From assembly GCF_900187965.1 (NCBI RefSeq), contig NZ_FZNL01000002.1:62001-126000 (forward strand): DNA of 64,000 nt, given 5' to 3'. This DNA is from Flavobacterium sp. ov086 (GTDB taxonomy: Bacteria > Bacteroidota > Bacteroidia > Flavobacteriales > Flavobacteriaceae). The notes below the pieces were generated by a model. It searched no databases. It worked only from the letters and a program-made list of their open reading frames with translations, and was not told where the DNA came from. A program made the translations under genes and the position numbers. Shown here piece by piece: positions 18,842 through 25,980 of the stretch (position 1 is the stretch's first letter; every line of letters starts with the position of its first letter).

Positions 18842-19201
18842 TTAAACCAAACCGGTTTTTATAAATATTGATTTTCGAAGTTTTGGTTCAATATTTTTTG
18901 TTTTGTGTCCTTTTCCTGTGGTGTCTTCCACTAATAGAATTGATCCTGTATTAAATATTCTTTTTTCTCCTAAGGAGGTTTCGATTTCTACGCCGCCTTC
19001 CAGTAAAACAATATATTGACGGTCTGGTGCATTATGAAAATCATAATCATAAGTAGGGAGAACTTCTCTAAAAACAATCGACTTTACAGGTTCATCATCC
19101 GATAAAAATCCGATATCGCCATTGTTTTTCAACGGAACGTCAAAGTCTTCAAAATGACTTTCGCCATTGGTATCGCTGTATATTCGGGTAATTAGGATCA
19201 T
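18842..19201 (-). CDS. Small cupin-like protein
   Basis: This 119-residue protein has an N-terminal strand-rich part and a central stretch DRQYIVLLEGGVEIETSLGEK followed by IFNTGSILLVEDTTGKGHKT, which has the look of a cupin barrel; the GKGH His could be a metal ligand. I do not recognise a specific family. Its start overlaps the stop of the MhqD-like gene by one base (TAATG), so translation is probably coupled. The MhqO-like gene follows after 193 nt. A role in the quinone/electrophile response is suggested by context only. Confidence 0.65.
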   Translation of the reverse strand: MILITRIYSDTNGESHFEDFDVPLKNNGDIGFLSDDEPVKSIVFREVLPTYDYDFHNAPDRQYIVLLEGGVEIETSLGEKRIFNTGSILLVEDTTGKGHKTKNIEPKLRKSIFIKTGLV

Positions 19202-19821
19202 TATTTTTTTGTAAAAACAAGTTGGTTAGCCAAATCTATTTCGTCCTGACTTATGGTATGTCCCATATTTTGGTAGATTTTTTTAGTAACCGATGCGCCT
19301 AGTTTTTTAAGAAGTGCTTCAGTTTCATTCACTCTTTCAACAGGAACGTGAAAATCAGGGTCACTTGTTCCAATGAAAATAGGTGTATTTTCGAAGTTTC
19401 CGGCATAATGATTTTCATAAACTTTATCGCCAATAAGTCCGCCTGTAAAAGCGACAACGCCGCCATATTTGGCAGCATTTCTGGCCGTAAATTCCAAAGC
19501 AAGACAAGCCCCTTGCGAAAACCCGAGAAAATAGATATTCTCTTTTTCGACTCCGTTTTGCTGCACGGCGACAACAACCTGATGAATAGCATCTAATGAT
19601 TTTGAAAACGAAGGTTCATTTTCCTCAATTGGTACTAAAAACGAATACGGATACCAGGTTCTGTTTTCTGCCTGAGGTGCCACCAATGCAAAATCATCGA
19701 CCTTAAGATGTCTTGCAACCGAAAGAATATCATGAGCACTTGCGCCACGCCCGTGAATCATAATTAATGCTTTTTTCGCTTTATCTAAAGGTACACCGTC
19801 GGTTATAATTTCTGTATTCAT
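19201..19821 (-). CDS. Alpha/beta hydrolase, phospholipase/carboxylesterase family (MhqD-like)
   Basis: This 206-residue cytoplasmic hydrolase opens with ALIMIHGRGASAHDI and has the nucleophile elbow FLGFSQGACLALE (Ser102), an acid Asp in GTSDPDFHVP and the catalytic His in MGHTISQDE. It belongs to the carboxylesterase/phospholipase family PF02230. In Bacillus the related MhqD is induced by quinones together with the dioxygenase MhqO, and here an MhqO-like gene lies close by on the same strand. The next gene overlaps by one base. No palindromic operator like the one at 18685 was seen upstream of this gene. Confidence 0.82.
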   Translation of the reverse strand: MNTEIITDGVPLDKAKKALIMIHGRGASAHDILSVARHLKVDDFALVAPQAENRTWYPYSFLVPIEENEPSFSKSLDAIHQVVVAVQQNGVEKENIYFLGFSQGACLALEFTARNAAKYGGVVAFTGGLIGDKVYENHYAGNFENTPIFIGTSDPDFHVPVERVNETEALLKKLGASVTKKIYQNMGHTISQDEIDLANQLVFTKK

Positions 19822-19949
19822 GAATTTTATTTTTTTATTAATGTTTTTGGTAATGTTGATTTTTCACGCAGATTTAGCAGATCTGGCAGATTTTTTTTAA
19901 TCTTTTATCCCGATAGTTGTCGGGAGAGGCAAAAGTGATTAAACAATCA

Positions 19950-20052
19950 TGTCAATTTCGACGGAGGAGAAATCCTCGCAAGAAACTCCACAATCAAAAT
20001 CGCCAATCTTTGTAGAGCTACTTGCGAGGATTTCTCGTTTCTCAAAATGACA
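19950..20052. repeat. Inverted-repeat element
   Basis: Arms 19950-19982 and 20021-20052 are inverted copies; a 16-nt core GAGAAATCCTCGCAAG is identical in both and the tips share TGTCA. The loop holds CGCCAATCTTTGTAGAG. I recall similar sequences in intergenic regions of other Flavobacterium genomes, but this is memory, not a search. Confidence 0.65.
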
Positions 20053-20085
20053 AAGTAGACAAAAATATTCTTATGAAAATGATTG

Positions 20086-20190
20086 CCCTAGCCCCGATAG
20101 TCCCGAGGCTTCGGGAGCCATAAAAGATTGAAACGGATTGCTTCGCCAGTTCGCACTTTCAGGCTCGGGTGCGGGATTAGCTCCTAAAAA
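20086..20190. repeat. 'CTAGCCCCGATAG...AGCTCCTAA' intergenic element
   Basis: The ends CCCTAGCCCCGATAG and GGATTAGCTCCTAAAA resemble a repeat I recall from many Flavobacterium intergenic regions. Inside, TCCCGA-ggct-TCGGGA (20101-20116) forms a perfect stem. It could be a structured RNA (the Rfam family Flavo-1 should be tested) or a mobile repeat. Confidence 0.5.
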
Positions 20191-20231
20191 TATAGAAATT
20201 GAAATGACAGACTTTGGTAATAAAGAATTAA

Positions 20232-20522
20232 TTATTTTTTCCAGATATCCTGATATTCATCGGGATGTCTTTTGAATTGTGCGTGTACATAGGGACAAAG
20301 TGGTAAAACCATCAAATTGTTGGCACGTACATAAGAAACCATTTCGTCCAAAAGTTTTTTTGCATAACCCTTTCCTTCGGCTTCCGGTTCAACTCCTGTA
20401 TGATAAACGGTTAATAAATCGTCTTTGATACTTGCGGTCATTTCGCCTAATTTTTTATCATCAACATAAAGATTAAAAGCGCCATGTTTTTTCTCGTTTA
20501 ATTCCAGTTTTATAGTTTCCAT
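20232..20522 (-). CDS. Short GNAT-family N-acetyltransferase (YjdJ-type)
   Basis: This 96-residue protein matches the short GNAT domain (PF14542-like): LYVDDKKLGEMTASI, LLTVYHTGVEPEAEGKGYAKKLLDEMV with the acetyl-CoA-binding GxGxA-like loop (EGKGYA), and the C-terminal LPLCPYVHAQFKRHPDEYQ. The last motif, with its Cys and His, is typical of this subfamily, whose substrates are unknown. The gene follows the DUF1275 gene by about 100 nt on the same strand and may be the tail of that operon. Confidence 0.85.
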   Translation of the reverse strand: METIKLELNEKKHGAFNLYVDDKKLGEMTASIKDDLLTVYHTGVEPEAEGKGYAKKLLDEMVSYVRANNLMVLPLCPYVHAQFKRHPDEYQDIWKK

Positions 20523-20624
20523 ATATTTTATATTATTGTTTTTTTAGCAGATAAAAGAGAACCAATATTACTATCTTAAAGATACTATATTCTCAGAAAT
20601 CTGCAATTTTAAATTTGTGTTTGG

Positions 20625-21290
20625 CTAGTTTTCGCAATGGTAGAGATAACAAATTATCATTGCCGCTCCGGGGAAAATTAAAGTTCCTAATCCGAAATAC
20701 TTCCCGGCAACGGCTCCTAAAAAACAGCCCACAAGAAACCCGATTATAGTCACTAATTGTTTCTTGAAACTTAAAAGTACATCAACGTCTTTTAAACCGT
20801 TTTTTAATAGATTTCCTAAATCAAGAGAAGCCTGTGTAACATTTCCTGTCATCATGGTTGTTGGACCATGGGTTTCTTTAGCATATAATTTCCCGAAAGC
20901 ATTCTGGAGTCCCATTGCAAATACGGTTGTCATTGCAATAGTGTAAATCGTCCATTGTGAAACAATTCCTAAATAGCCAAAAACATAACAAGCAATACCG
21001 CTTAAAACCAGTATAATGCCTTCCCAAAATAAAATAGAATACCGATTTGTTGCTTTTAATGCAATTCTTCCTCCAACAATTACGGCTAGAATAAAAACAG
21101 GGAAGGTGAGTAGTTTTACCCAGGCATGCAAATCTGAACCTTTGATGATTTGATAAGCAAAGACAATAAAGTTACCTGTAACGTGTGCCGAAAATATCGA
21201 ATCGGCAGCGACAAAAGTTACGGTATCACAATACCCGGCAATCATTGTGAGAAGCAAAGTAACGTACCAAATGTTTTTTTGAATTTCCAT
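20625..21290 (-). CDS. DUF1275 (YoaK) family membrane protein
   Basis: This 221-residue inner-membrane protein has about six hydrophobic helices. Family features are AGYCDTVTFV near residues 19-28, SAHVTGNFIVFAYQ, MGLQNAFGKLYAKE and THGPTTMMTGNVTQASLDLG. YoaK/DUF1275 proteins are widespread and of unknown function. It is 32 nt downstream of the doxX-like gene and so lies in the operon headed by the chloroperoxidase-like gene. Confidence 0.88.
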   Translation of the reverse strand: MEIQKNIWYVTLLLTMIAGYCDTVTFVAADSIFSAHVTGNFIVFAYQIIKGSDLHAWVKLLTFPVFILAVIVGGRIALKATNRYSILFWEGIILVLSGIACYVFGYLGIVSQWTIYTIAMTTVFAMGLQNAFGKLYAKETHGPTTMMTGNVTQASLDLGNLLKNGLKDVDVLLSFKKQLVTIIGFLVGCFLGAVAGKYFGLGTLIFPGAAMIICYLYHCEN

Positions 21291-21322
21291 AGTTTTTTAG
21301 TTGAGGTGAATATGAAGCATTT

Positions 21323-21751
21323 TTAAATTTGGTTTAGTAAGTAATAATCCAGTGAATATTTTCCTGCTCCAAGTGCCAGAATTAATAGTAAGGATAAGGT
21401 ATACATATAAGGAACGTCGCGTACTTCGAGTGAATCTTTTCTATGCACTACAAAATACCCTACGGCTGTCACACCAATTGTAGGCAAAACGGCAAGTCGG
21501 GTTCCGATGCCCAGAATAATTAAAAACGGAACTACGGTATCAGAAAAAGTGGCTACTAAGCCATTTAATTTTTCTGGTAAATGCAATGGATTTGGGACAT
21601 GTTCTTTTTGTCCGTTTTCAACTCTGAATTTCTTCATTCCATGCACTCTGAAAAGTTCTACTGCAAGTAATATTCTAAAAACTAAAAATGCAGCATTATT
21701 GAAGGATGTTCCTAAATCGGAATAAAGGATTTGTTTTATAATTTCAGTCAT
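21323..21751 (-). CDS. DoxX-family membrane protein
   Basis: I start this at ATG 21751 (MTEIIKQILY), 10 nt after the amidohydrolase stop; a longer frame from 21787 would overlap that gene by 26 nt. The 142-residue product has four hydrophobic segments (FLVFRILLAVELF, ATFSDTVVPFLIILGIG, VLPTIGVTAVGYFVV, YTLSLLLILALGAG) and the DoxX-like HGMKKFRVENGQKEHVPNP stretch. DoxX proteins are linked to quinone or thiol redox in the membrane, in keeping with this neighbourhood, although the function of this member is not known. Confidence 0.83.
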   Translation of the reverse strand: MTEIIKQILYSDLGTSFNNAAFLVFRILLAVELFRVHGMKKFRVENGQKEHVPNPLHLPEKLNGLVATFSDTVVPFLIILGIGTRLAVLPTIGVTAVGYFVVHRKDSLEVRDVPYMYTLSLLLILALGAGKYSLDYYLLNQI

Positions 21752-21761
21752 TTCTTTAAAT

Positions 21762-23648
21762 TTAAAAGGCAAAGCAAGAACAGCCAAGTGCTCCCCAGAA
21801 TGCGTTATAATTATTTACCGGTACATTGCTCATTCTGGCAATATCGTGGCTGTGAGCATGAACATCGCAGCTTCCGCTACAACTGTGTATTTGCGAAGTC
21901 AAACTTGGTTTAGCATCTGCTTTTACATTCTTTTCGATAGCGCTCTGCAAGTTACTTTTACTTGGATATCCGTTGTAAATATTGGTTGGTGACCAGTCTG
22001 GTAAAATTGGAATATGTGGTGGTGAGAAGGATGAAAAATCACCATTTGCATACACAATTTTTCCATCGACAATAGTCAAATCAGCTTCAATTTTTTTAAT
22101 GTCTTCGTCATCAATAGTAAAATAATCACTATCCAAAACCACTAAATCGGCAAACATTCCAGTTCTAATATCTCCTTTTTTAGCTTGTTCCTGCGAAAAC
22201 CAGGCGCTTCCTCTCGTGTATAATTCTAATGCAGTTTCACGGCTCAATCTGCTTTCATTATACAATTGTAAACCACCAACAGTTTTTCCAGCTGTCATCC
22301 AATACATTGAAACCCACGGATTGTAACTGCTTACTCTGGTTGCATCAGAACCTCCGCCAACGGGAACTTCCATTTCGAGCATTTTTTTAATTGGCGGAGT
22401 ATTTTCGGCTGCTTTTGCTCCGTATCGGTCTGTGAAATATTCACCCTGATAGGCCATTCTGCTTTGTACTGCGATTCCGCCTCCTAAATTTTTGACACGT
22501 TCGATATTACGTTCGTCAATGGTTTCGGCATGATCAAATATCCACGGTAATCCATTAAACGGAATTTCCTGATTGATCTTTTCAAATACATTTAAGAACC
22601 TTGTAATGCTTTCGTTATATGTTGCATGAAGTCTAAACGGCCAGCGGTTTTCGACCAAAAGGCGCACTACTTTTTCCAGTTCTGCTTCCATCGTTTCAGG
22701 AAGATCAGGTCTTGGCTGAAGGAAATCTTCAAAATCGGCAGCAGAAAAAACTAACATTTCACCCGCACCATTATGACGGTACATATCGTCTCCCTGATAT
22801 AATTTTACGGTATCTATCCAATCTTCAAAATCTTCAAATTCGTGTTTTGGTTTTTGAGTAAAAAGATTGTACGCAATTCTTACCGTTAATTGTTTTTTCT
22901 CATTTAGTTCATTTACGACTTTATAATCGTCCGGGAAATTCTGAAAACCTCCTCCGGCATCTATAACACTTGTAATTCCAAAACGGTTCAGTTCTTTCAT
23001 AAAATGACGTGTCGAATTGACCTGATGTTCATAAGAAAGTGTTGGTCCTTTTGCTAAAGTCGAGTACAAAATCATGGCGTTTGGCGTCGCAATAATAAGT
23101 CCGGTTGGTTCTCCTTTAGAATCTCTTTCAATTTGTCCTCCGGGAGGTGCCGGCGTGTTCTTGGTATAACCAACGGCTTTTAGCGCGGCTCTGTTCATAA
23201 TCGCTCTGTCGTACAAATGCAGAATAAAAACAGGAGTTTCGGGTGCAATTGCATTGATTTCTTCCAGAGTTGGCATTCTGCGTTCTGCAAATTGAAACTC
23301 AGACCAACCGCCCACAACGCGAACCCATTGCGGATTTGGTGTGCGATCGACTTGTTCTTTTAGCATTCTAAGGGCATCTGCTAAAGAAGGAACTCCATCC
23401 CAGCGCAACTCTAAATTATAGTTTAAACCGCCACGAATAAGATGAATGTGTGAATCGTTAATTCCGGGAACAACTCTTCTGTTCTGAAGGTCGATTATTT
23501 TAGTTTCTTCAGATGCAAATTCCATTACATTGCTATCATTTCCAACAGTAATAAACTTTCCGTCTTTGATTGCTACTGCAGTTATATTTGGAGTTTCGGC
23601 ATTGAAACTATGAATTTTGCCATTGAATAAAATTAGATCTGCTTTCAT
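21762..23648 (-). CDS. YtcJ-like metal-dependent amidohydrolase with Cys/His-rich tail
   Basis: This 628-residue protein starts MKADLILFNGKIHSF and carries the metal-binding DSHIHLIRGG, followed by VVGGWSEFQF and the C-terminal VGGGSDATRVSSYNPW and GMFADLVVLDSDYF of the YtcJ/N-substituted formamide deformylase group. These enzymes hydrolyse amides or related bonds; the substrate here is unknown. The last 46 residues (583-628) are extra to the barrel: CSGSCDVHAHSHD, then an end reading WGALGCSCFAF, with four Cys and three His that could bind metal. No signal peptide is present. The gene sits between the small protein (10 nt upstream) and doxX (10 nt downstream). Confidence 0.85.
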   Translation of the reverse strand: MKADLILFNGKIHSFNAETPNITAVAIKDGKFITVGNDSNVMEFASEETKIIDLQNRRVVPGINDSHIHLIRGGLNYNLELRWDGVPSLADALRMLKEQVDRTPNPQWVRVVGGWSEFQFAERRMPTLEEINAIAPETPVFILHLYDRAIMNRAALKAVGYTKNTPAPPGGQIERDSKGEPTGLIIATPNAMILYSTLAKGPTLSYEHQVNSTRHFMKELNRFGITSVIDAGGGFQNFPDDYKVVNELNEKKQLTVRIAYNLFTQKPKHEFEDFEDWIDTVKLYQGDDMYRHNGAGEMLVFSAADFEDFLQPRPDLPETMEAELEKVVRLLVENRWPFRLHATYNESITRFLNVFEKINQEIPFNGLPWIFDHAETIDERNIERVKNLGGGIAVQSRMAYQGEYFTDRYGAKAAENTPPIKKMLEMEVPVGGGSDATRVSSYNPWVSMYWMTAGKTVGGLQLYNESRLSRETALELYTRGSAWFSQEQAKKGDIRTGMFADLVVLDSDYFTIDDEDIKKIEADLTIVDGKIVYANGDFSSFSPPHIPILPDWSPTNIYNGYPSKSNLQSAIEKNVKADAKPSLTSQIHSCSGSCDVHAHSHDIARMSNVPVNNYNAFWGALGCSCFAF

Positions 23649-23658
23649 AAAATTAATT

Positions 23659-23976
23659 TTAGTGGGTGGAAAGTTTTTTGATCATTTCGGCAGAAACTGA
23701 ATCAGCATAGATACCAAAAGCGCTGGTTAAAACACCTTTTATATTATAAATCTCAGATATAATTCCGTAAACAATATCTTCATCGCCTGGATCTGTATCT
23801 CCTTCAAAACGAAATAGATATTCTATTTTGAATTCTTCCGGTGACATGGTTTGAGTGTTGTTATTGTAACGAATACAGTTTTCGTCAAGATTAAAATTTT
23901 CTGTAAAACCTTGTAGATTGAGCCATTGTAAAGCTTCGGTAACCGTATCAAAAGCGGGTTGTTGAAATGGATTCAT
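23659..23976 (-). CDS. Small conserved protein (often misnamed phosphoribosylpyrophosphate synthetase)
   Basis: This 105-residue soluble protein has the pattern FDTVTEALQWLNLQGFTENF, LDENCIRYNNN, MSPEEFKIEYLFRFEGDTDP and GVLTSAFGIYADSVSAEMI. Similar small proteins in Bacteroidota often carry the database name 'phosphoribosylpyrophosphate synthetase', but this one lacks the size and PRPP motifs of that enzyme, so the name should not be used. Function is unknown. It lies 10 nt before the amidohydrolase gene and 67 nt after the chloroperoxidase-like gene, clearly within one operon. Confidence 0.75.
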   Translation of the reverse strand: MNPFQQPAFDTVTEALQWLNLQGFTENFNLDENCIRYNNNTQTMSPEEFKIEYLFRFEGDTDPGDEDIVYGIISEIYNIKGVLTSAFGIYADSVSAEMIKKLSTH

Positions 23977-24043
23977 AATTTGGAGATATTTAACTGCCCA
24001 TAATCAATTACAGGCAGTTTTGATTAATTTAAATAACGTCTAC

Positions 24044-24862
24044 TTATGATTTAATAAAATCTAAAATATCTTTATTGATTGTATCTGCTTCTGTCGTTGG
24101 CATGCCGTGAGGAAAGCCAGGATAAGAAATTAGTTTTCCGTTTTTCAAAAGAGCTGCAGCTTTAGGTGCCTGATTGTAAGGTACAATCTGATCATCTTCT
24201 CCATGCAATACAAGAACAGGAATATCTAAACTTTTAAGATCTTCTGTAAAATCTGATTCAGAGAAAGCTTTTATTCCTTCATAATGTGCCAATACAGAAC
24301 CCATCATTCCCTGACGCCACCAGTTGTGTTTAATGCCTTCCTGAACGGTTTGTCCTTCACGGTTCCATCCGTAAAAAGGAATAGGGAAATCATAAAAATA
24401 CTGTGCTCTGTTAAATCCTGTACCTTGTCTTATTTCATCAAAAACAGATAATGGCACACCTTCAGGATTTGCTTCGTTTTGAATCATTATTGGTGTTACC
24501 GCACTAATTATTATTGCTTTTGCAACACGTAATTTTCCGTATTTTGCAGCATAGCGAATTACTTCACCACCACCAGTTGAGTGACCTACGTGAATAGCGT
24601 TTTTTAAATCAAGTGCAGCTGTTAATTCAGCAATGTCTGATGCGTAAGTTTCCATGTTGTTTCCTTCAGAACTCTGACCTGAACGTCCGTGTCCGCGACG
24701 ATCATGTGCAATAACTCTGTATCCTTGTTTTAGGAAAAACATCATTTGTGCATCCCAATCATCGCTTGATAAGGGCCATCCGTGGTGAAAAACAATTGGC
24801 TGACCATTTCCCCAATCTTTGTAATAAATCTCTGTTCCGTCTTTTACTGTAAATGTGCTCAT
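24044..24862 (-). CDS. Alpha/beta hydrolase, cofactor-free chloroperoxidase family
   Basis: This 272-residue hydrolase has the nucleophile motif HVGHSTGGGE (Ser95), the family stretch HDRRGHGRSGQ, an acid Asp in VLHGEDDQIVP and the catalytic His in GFPHGMPTT. It matches the 'non-haem chloroperoxidase' group, which are in fact esterases able to carry out perhydrolysis. It heads a minus-strand run of about six genes. Its promoter (24921-24971) carries the same palindromic operator as the MhqO-like gene, implying joint control. Physiological substrate is unknown. Confidence 0.88.
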   Translation of the reverse strand: MSTFTVKDGTEIYYKDWGNGQPIVFHHGWPLSSDDWDAQMMFFLKQGYRVIAHDRRGHGRSGQSSEGNNMETYASDIAELTAALDLKNAIHVGHSTGGGEVIRYAAKYGKLRVAKAIIISAVTPIMIQNEANPEGVPLSVFDEIRQGTGFNRAQYFYDFPIPFYGWNREGQTVQEGIKHNWWRQGMMGSVLAHYEGIKAFSESDFTEDLKSLDIPVLVLHGEDDQIVPYNQAPKAAALLKNGKLISYPGFPHGMPTTEADTINKDILDFIKS

Positions 24863-24920
24863 CTTTTTTTGGTTTTAGATTAATAAATTTTATTAATATT
24901 ATTTGTTGTTAAATTTCTTT

Positions 24921-24971
24921 TACAAACTTACAGAGGATGCAAAAGTTTGTCGATTAATCTAGATTAAGAAA
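24921..24971 (-). promoter_or_regulatory. Promoter with palindromic operator (copy 2)
   Basis: On the minus strand the -7-type box TAAGTTTG (24923-24930) is 60 nt before the chloroperoxidase-like gene. Exactly 23 nt upstream is the perfect 14-bp palindrome TTAATCTAGATTAA (24954-24967), embedded in TCGATTAATCTAGATTAA followed by GAAA. The copy at 18685-18735 has the same box, spacing and flanks. Confidence 0.78.
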
Positions 24972-25491
24972 AAGCTTAATCGTGTATTTTATTTATTTAA
25001 TGGATGCCAAACTAATTAAGCAAATAAGATGCCTTGAGTTGTAAGTGTTGTAAAATCAGTGTTTTATGTTTTAAAGATGTAGTTTTAGCTTACGATATTT
25101 CGTGATTTTATGAATGTATTATTCATTTTCAGAGATTTTATTAATGATAAATACATAACTAATGGATTTCAATATAACTGAAATCAACGGCATGAGAACC
25201 GTAGTTGTCAAAAGAAATAATAGTTGGATTTTGCGTATAATGTGTATAAGTGAAAGATCAATTAAGAGATAATTTTGTTTACCAAAGATTAGAACTGTAG
25301 TTAGAAAAAAAAGAACATGCCAACAAGAATATAGCTTAGGCTTTTCTTGCTGGCATGATCCAAAATAAAAAGAAAGTTTATTGAATACTAATTTTTATAG
25401 AACTGGCTTAATCATTAAAGTTTCCCAGGCAACTATTATTATCTGTTATTACAACAGATTCTCATTTAAACTTTGAAAGGAGAAAATTTTA

Positions 25492-25659
25492 TTAGTGCTC
25501 TTTTCTCTTTTTCCAATCATATTCATCTTTACCAAGGTTGCTGGAATTTTTCTTTCCCAAACTGGAAAGAATTTTGTCTAACTTATTTATAATGATGACG
25601 TAATGACTATTACAAACCCAATTTCGATTAAATTGTAGTGGTAAATGTCCTGTTTTATT
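25492..25659 (-). pseudogene. Possible gene remnant, 55 codons without a start
   Basis: A minus-strand frame with balanced, protein-like composition (for example HLPLQFNRNWVCNSHYVI and ILSSLGKK, ending DWKKRKEH) runs to a stop at 25492 but has no ATG and is closed upstream by a stop. A second protein-like stretch (DIPEDALAFLDVFLLRKHT) lies upstream on the same strand around 25690-25765 in another frame. Together they look like a decayed gene, which I cannot identify. Confidence 0.3.
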
Positions 25660-25847
25660 TTATTTCAAAATTATAAATTAATAGCAAATAGAGTGTGGTA
25701 AGTGTGTTTTCTAAGTAGGAAAACGTCTAAAAACGCTAGAGCATCTTCTGGAATATCCTAGGTTTTCCGCTTAAGGAATGCTCTTTTTAATTTCCCTGAA
25801 GCACAATAATTGCAAATTGTGCTTTGATATTTTATATTATATAAAAT

Positions 25848-25912
25848 TCCGTTATCAGCAAGTATATAACAAAATTTTATCTAAAAAATATTTTGTTTTT
25901 GCCGATAACGGA
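25848..25912. repeat. Stem-loop with nested arms
   Basis: TCCGTTATCAGCAA (25848-25861) pairs with TTGCCGATAACGGA (25899-25912) at 13 of 14 positions, and inside it ACAAAAT (25869-25875) pairs with ATTTTGT (25890-25896). Role unknown. Confidence 0.5.
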
Positions 25913-25933
25913 AATATCTATAAATGTAATCTG

Positions 25934-25972
25934 ATTAAAACTAAGTTTAAAACTTTTAAACTTAGTTTTAAT
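25934..25972 (-). terminator. Perfect 19-bp inverted repeat after the GH16 gene
   Basis: ATTAAAACTAAGTTTAAAA (25934-25952), one base, then its exact reverse complement (25954-25972). It begins 9 nt past the GH16 stop on the minus strand, so a terminator or mRNA 3' end structure is likely, although the AT-rich stem and one-base spacer are unusual; a large operator is the alternative. Confidence 0.55.
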
Positions 25973-25980
25973 ATTATAAG

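Larger units (their letters stand above)
19822..20231. other. 410-nt intergenic region filled with repeat-like inverted sequences
   Basis: No coding frame was recognised. From left to right it contains TCCCGA-tagttg-TCGGGA (19908-19925), a 103-nt inverted-repeat element (19950-20052) and a 'CTAGCCCCGATAG...AGCTCCTAA' element (20086-20190), the last two listed separately. The density of such units suggests an insertion hot spot for non-coding repeats. Confidence 0.6.
24972..25980. other. About 1 kb without an intact gene
   Basis: No complete gene was recognised. A hairpin (25316-25357, CATGCCAACAAGAA pairing with TTCTTGCTGGCATG) has an A-run on its left side and would terminate minus-strand transcripts. 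A protein-like but startless frame lies at 25492-25659 (-), listed as a possible remnant. Stem-loops at 25848-25912 and 25934-25972 are listed separately. A 68-codon frame at 25778-25984 (+) overlaps these hairpins and is probably chance. Confidence 0.5.

Noticed and set aside
21752..21787. Longer start for the DoxX gene at 21787
   Set aside because: It would overlap the amidohydrolase gene by 26 nt and adds 12 residues unlike DoxX N-termini; ATG 21751 is preferred.
23659..23976. Naming the 105-residue protein 'phosphoribosylpyrophosphate synthetase'
   Set aside because: It is about one third of the enzyme's size and lacks PRPP-binding motifs.
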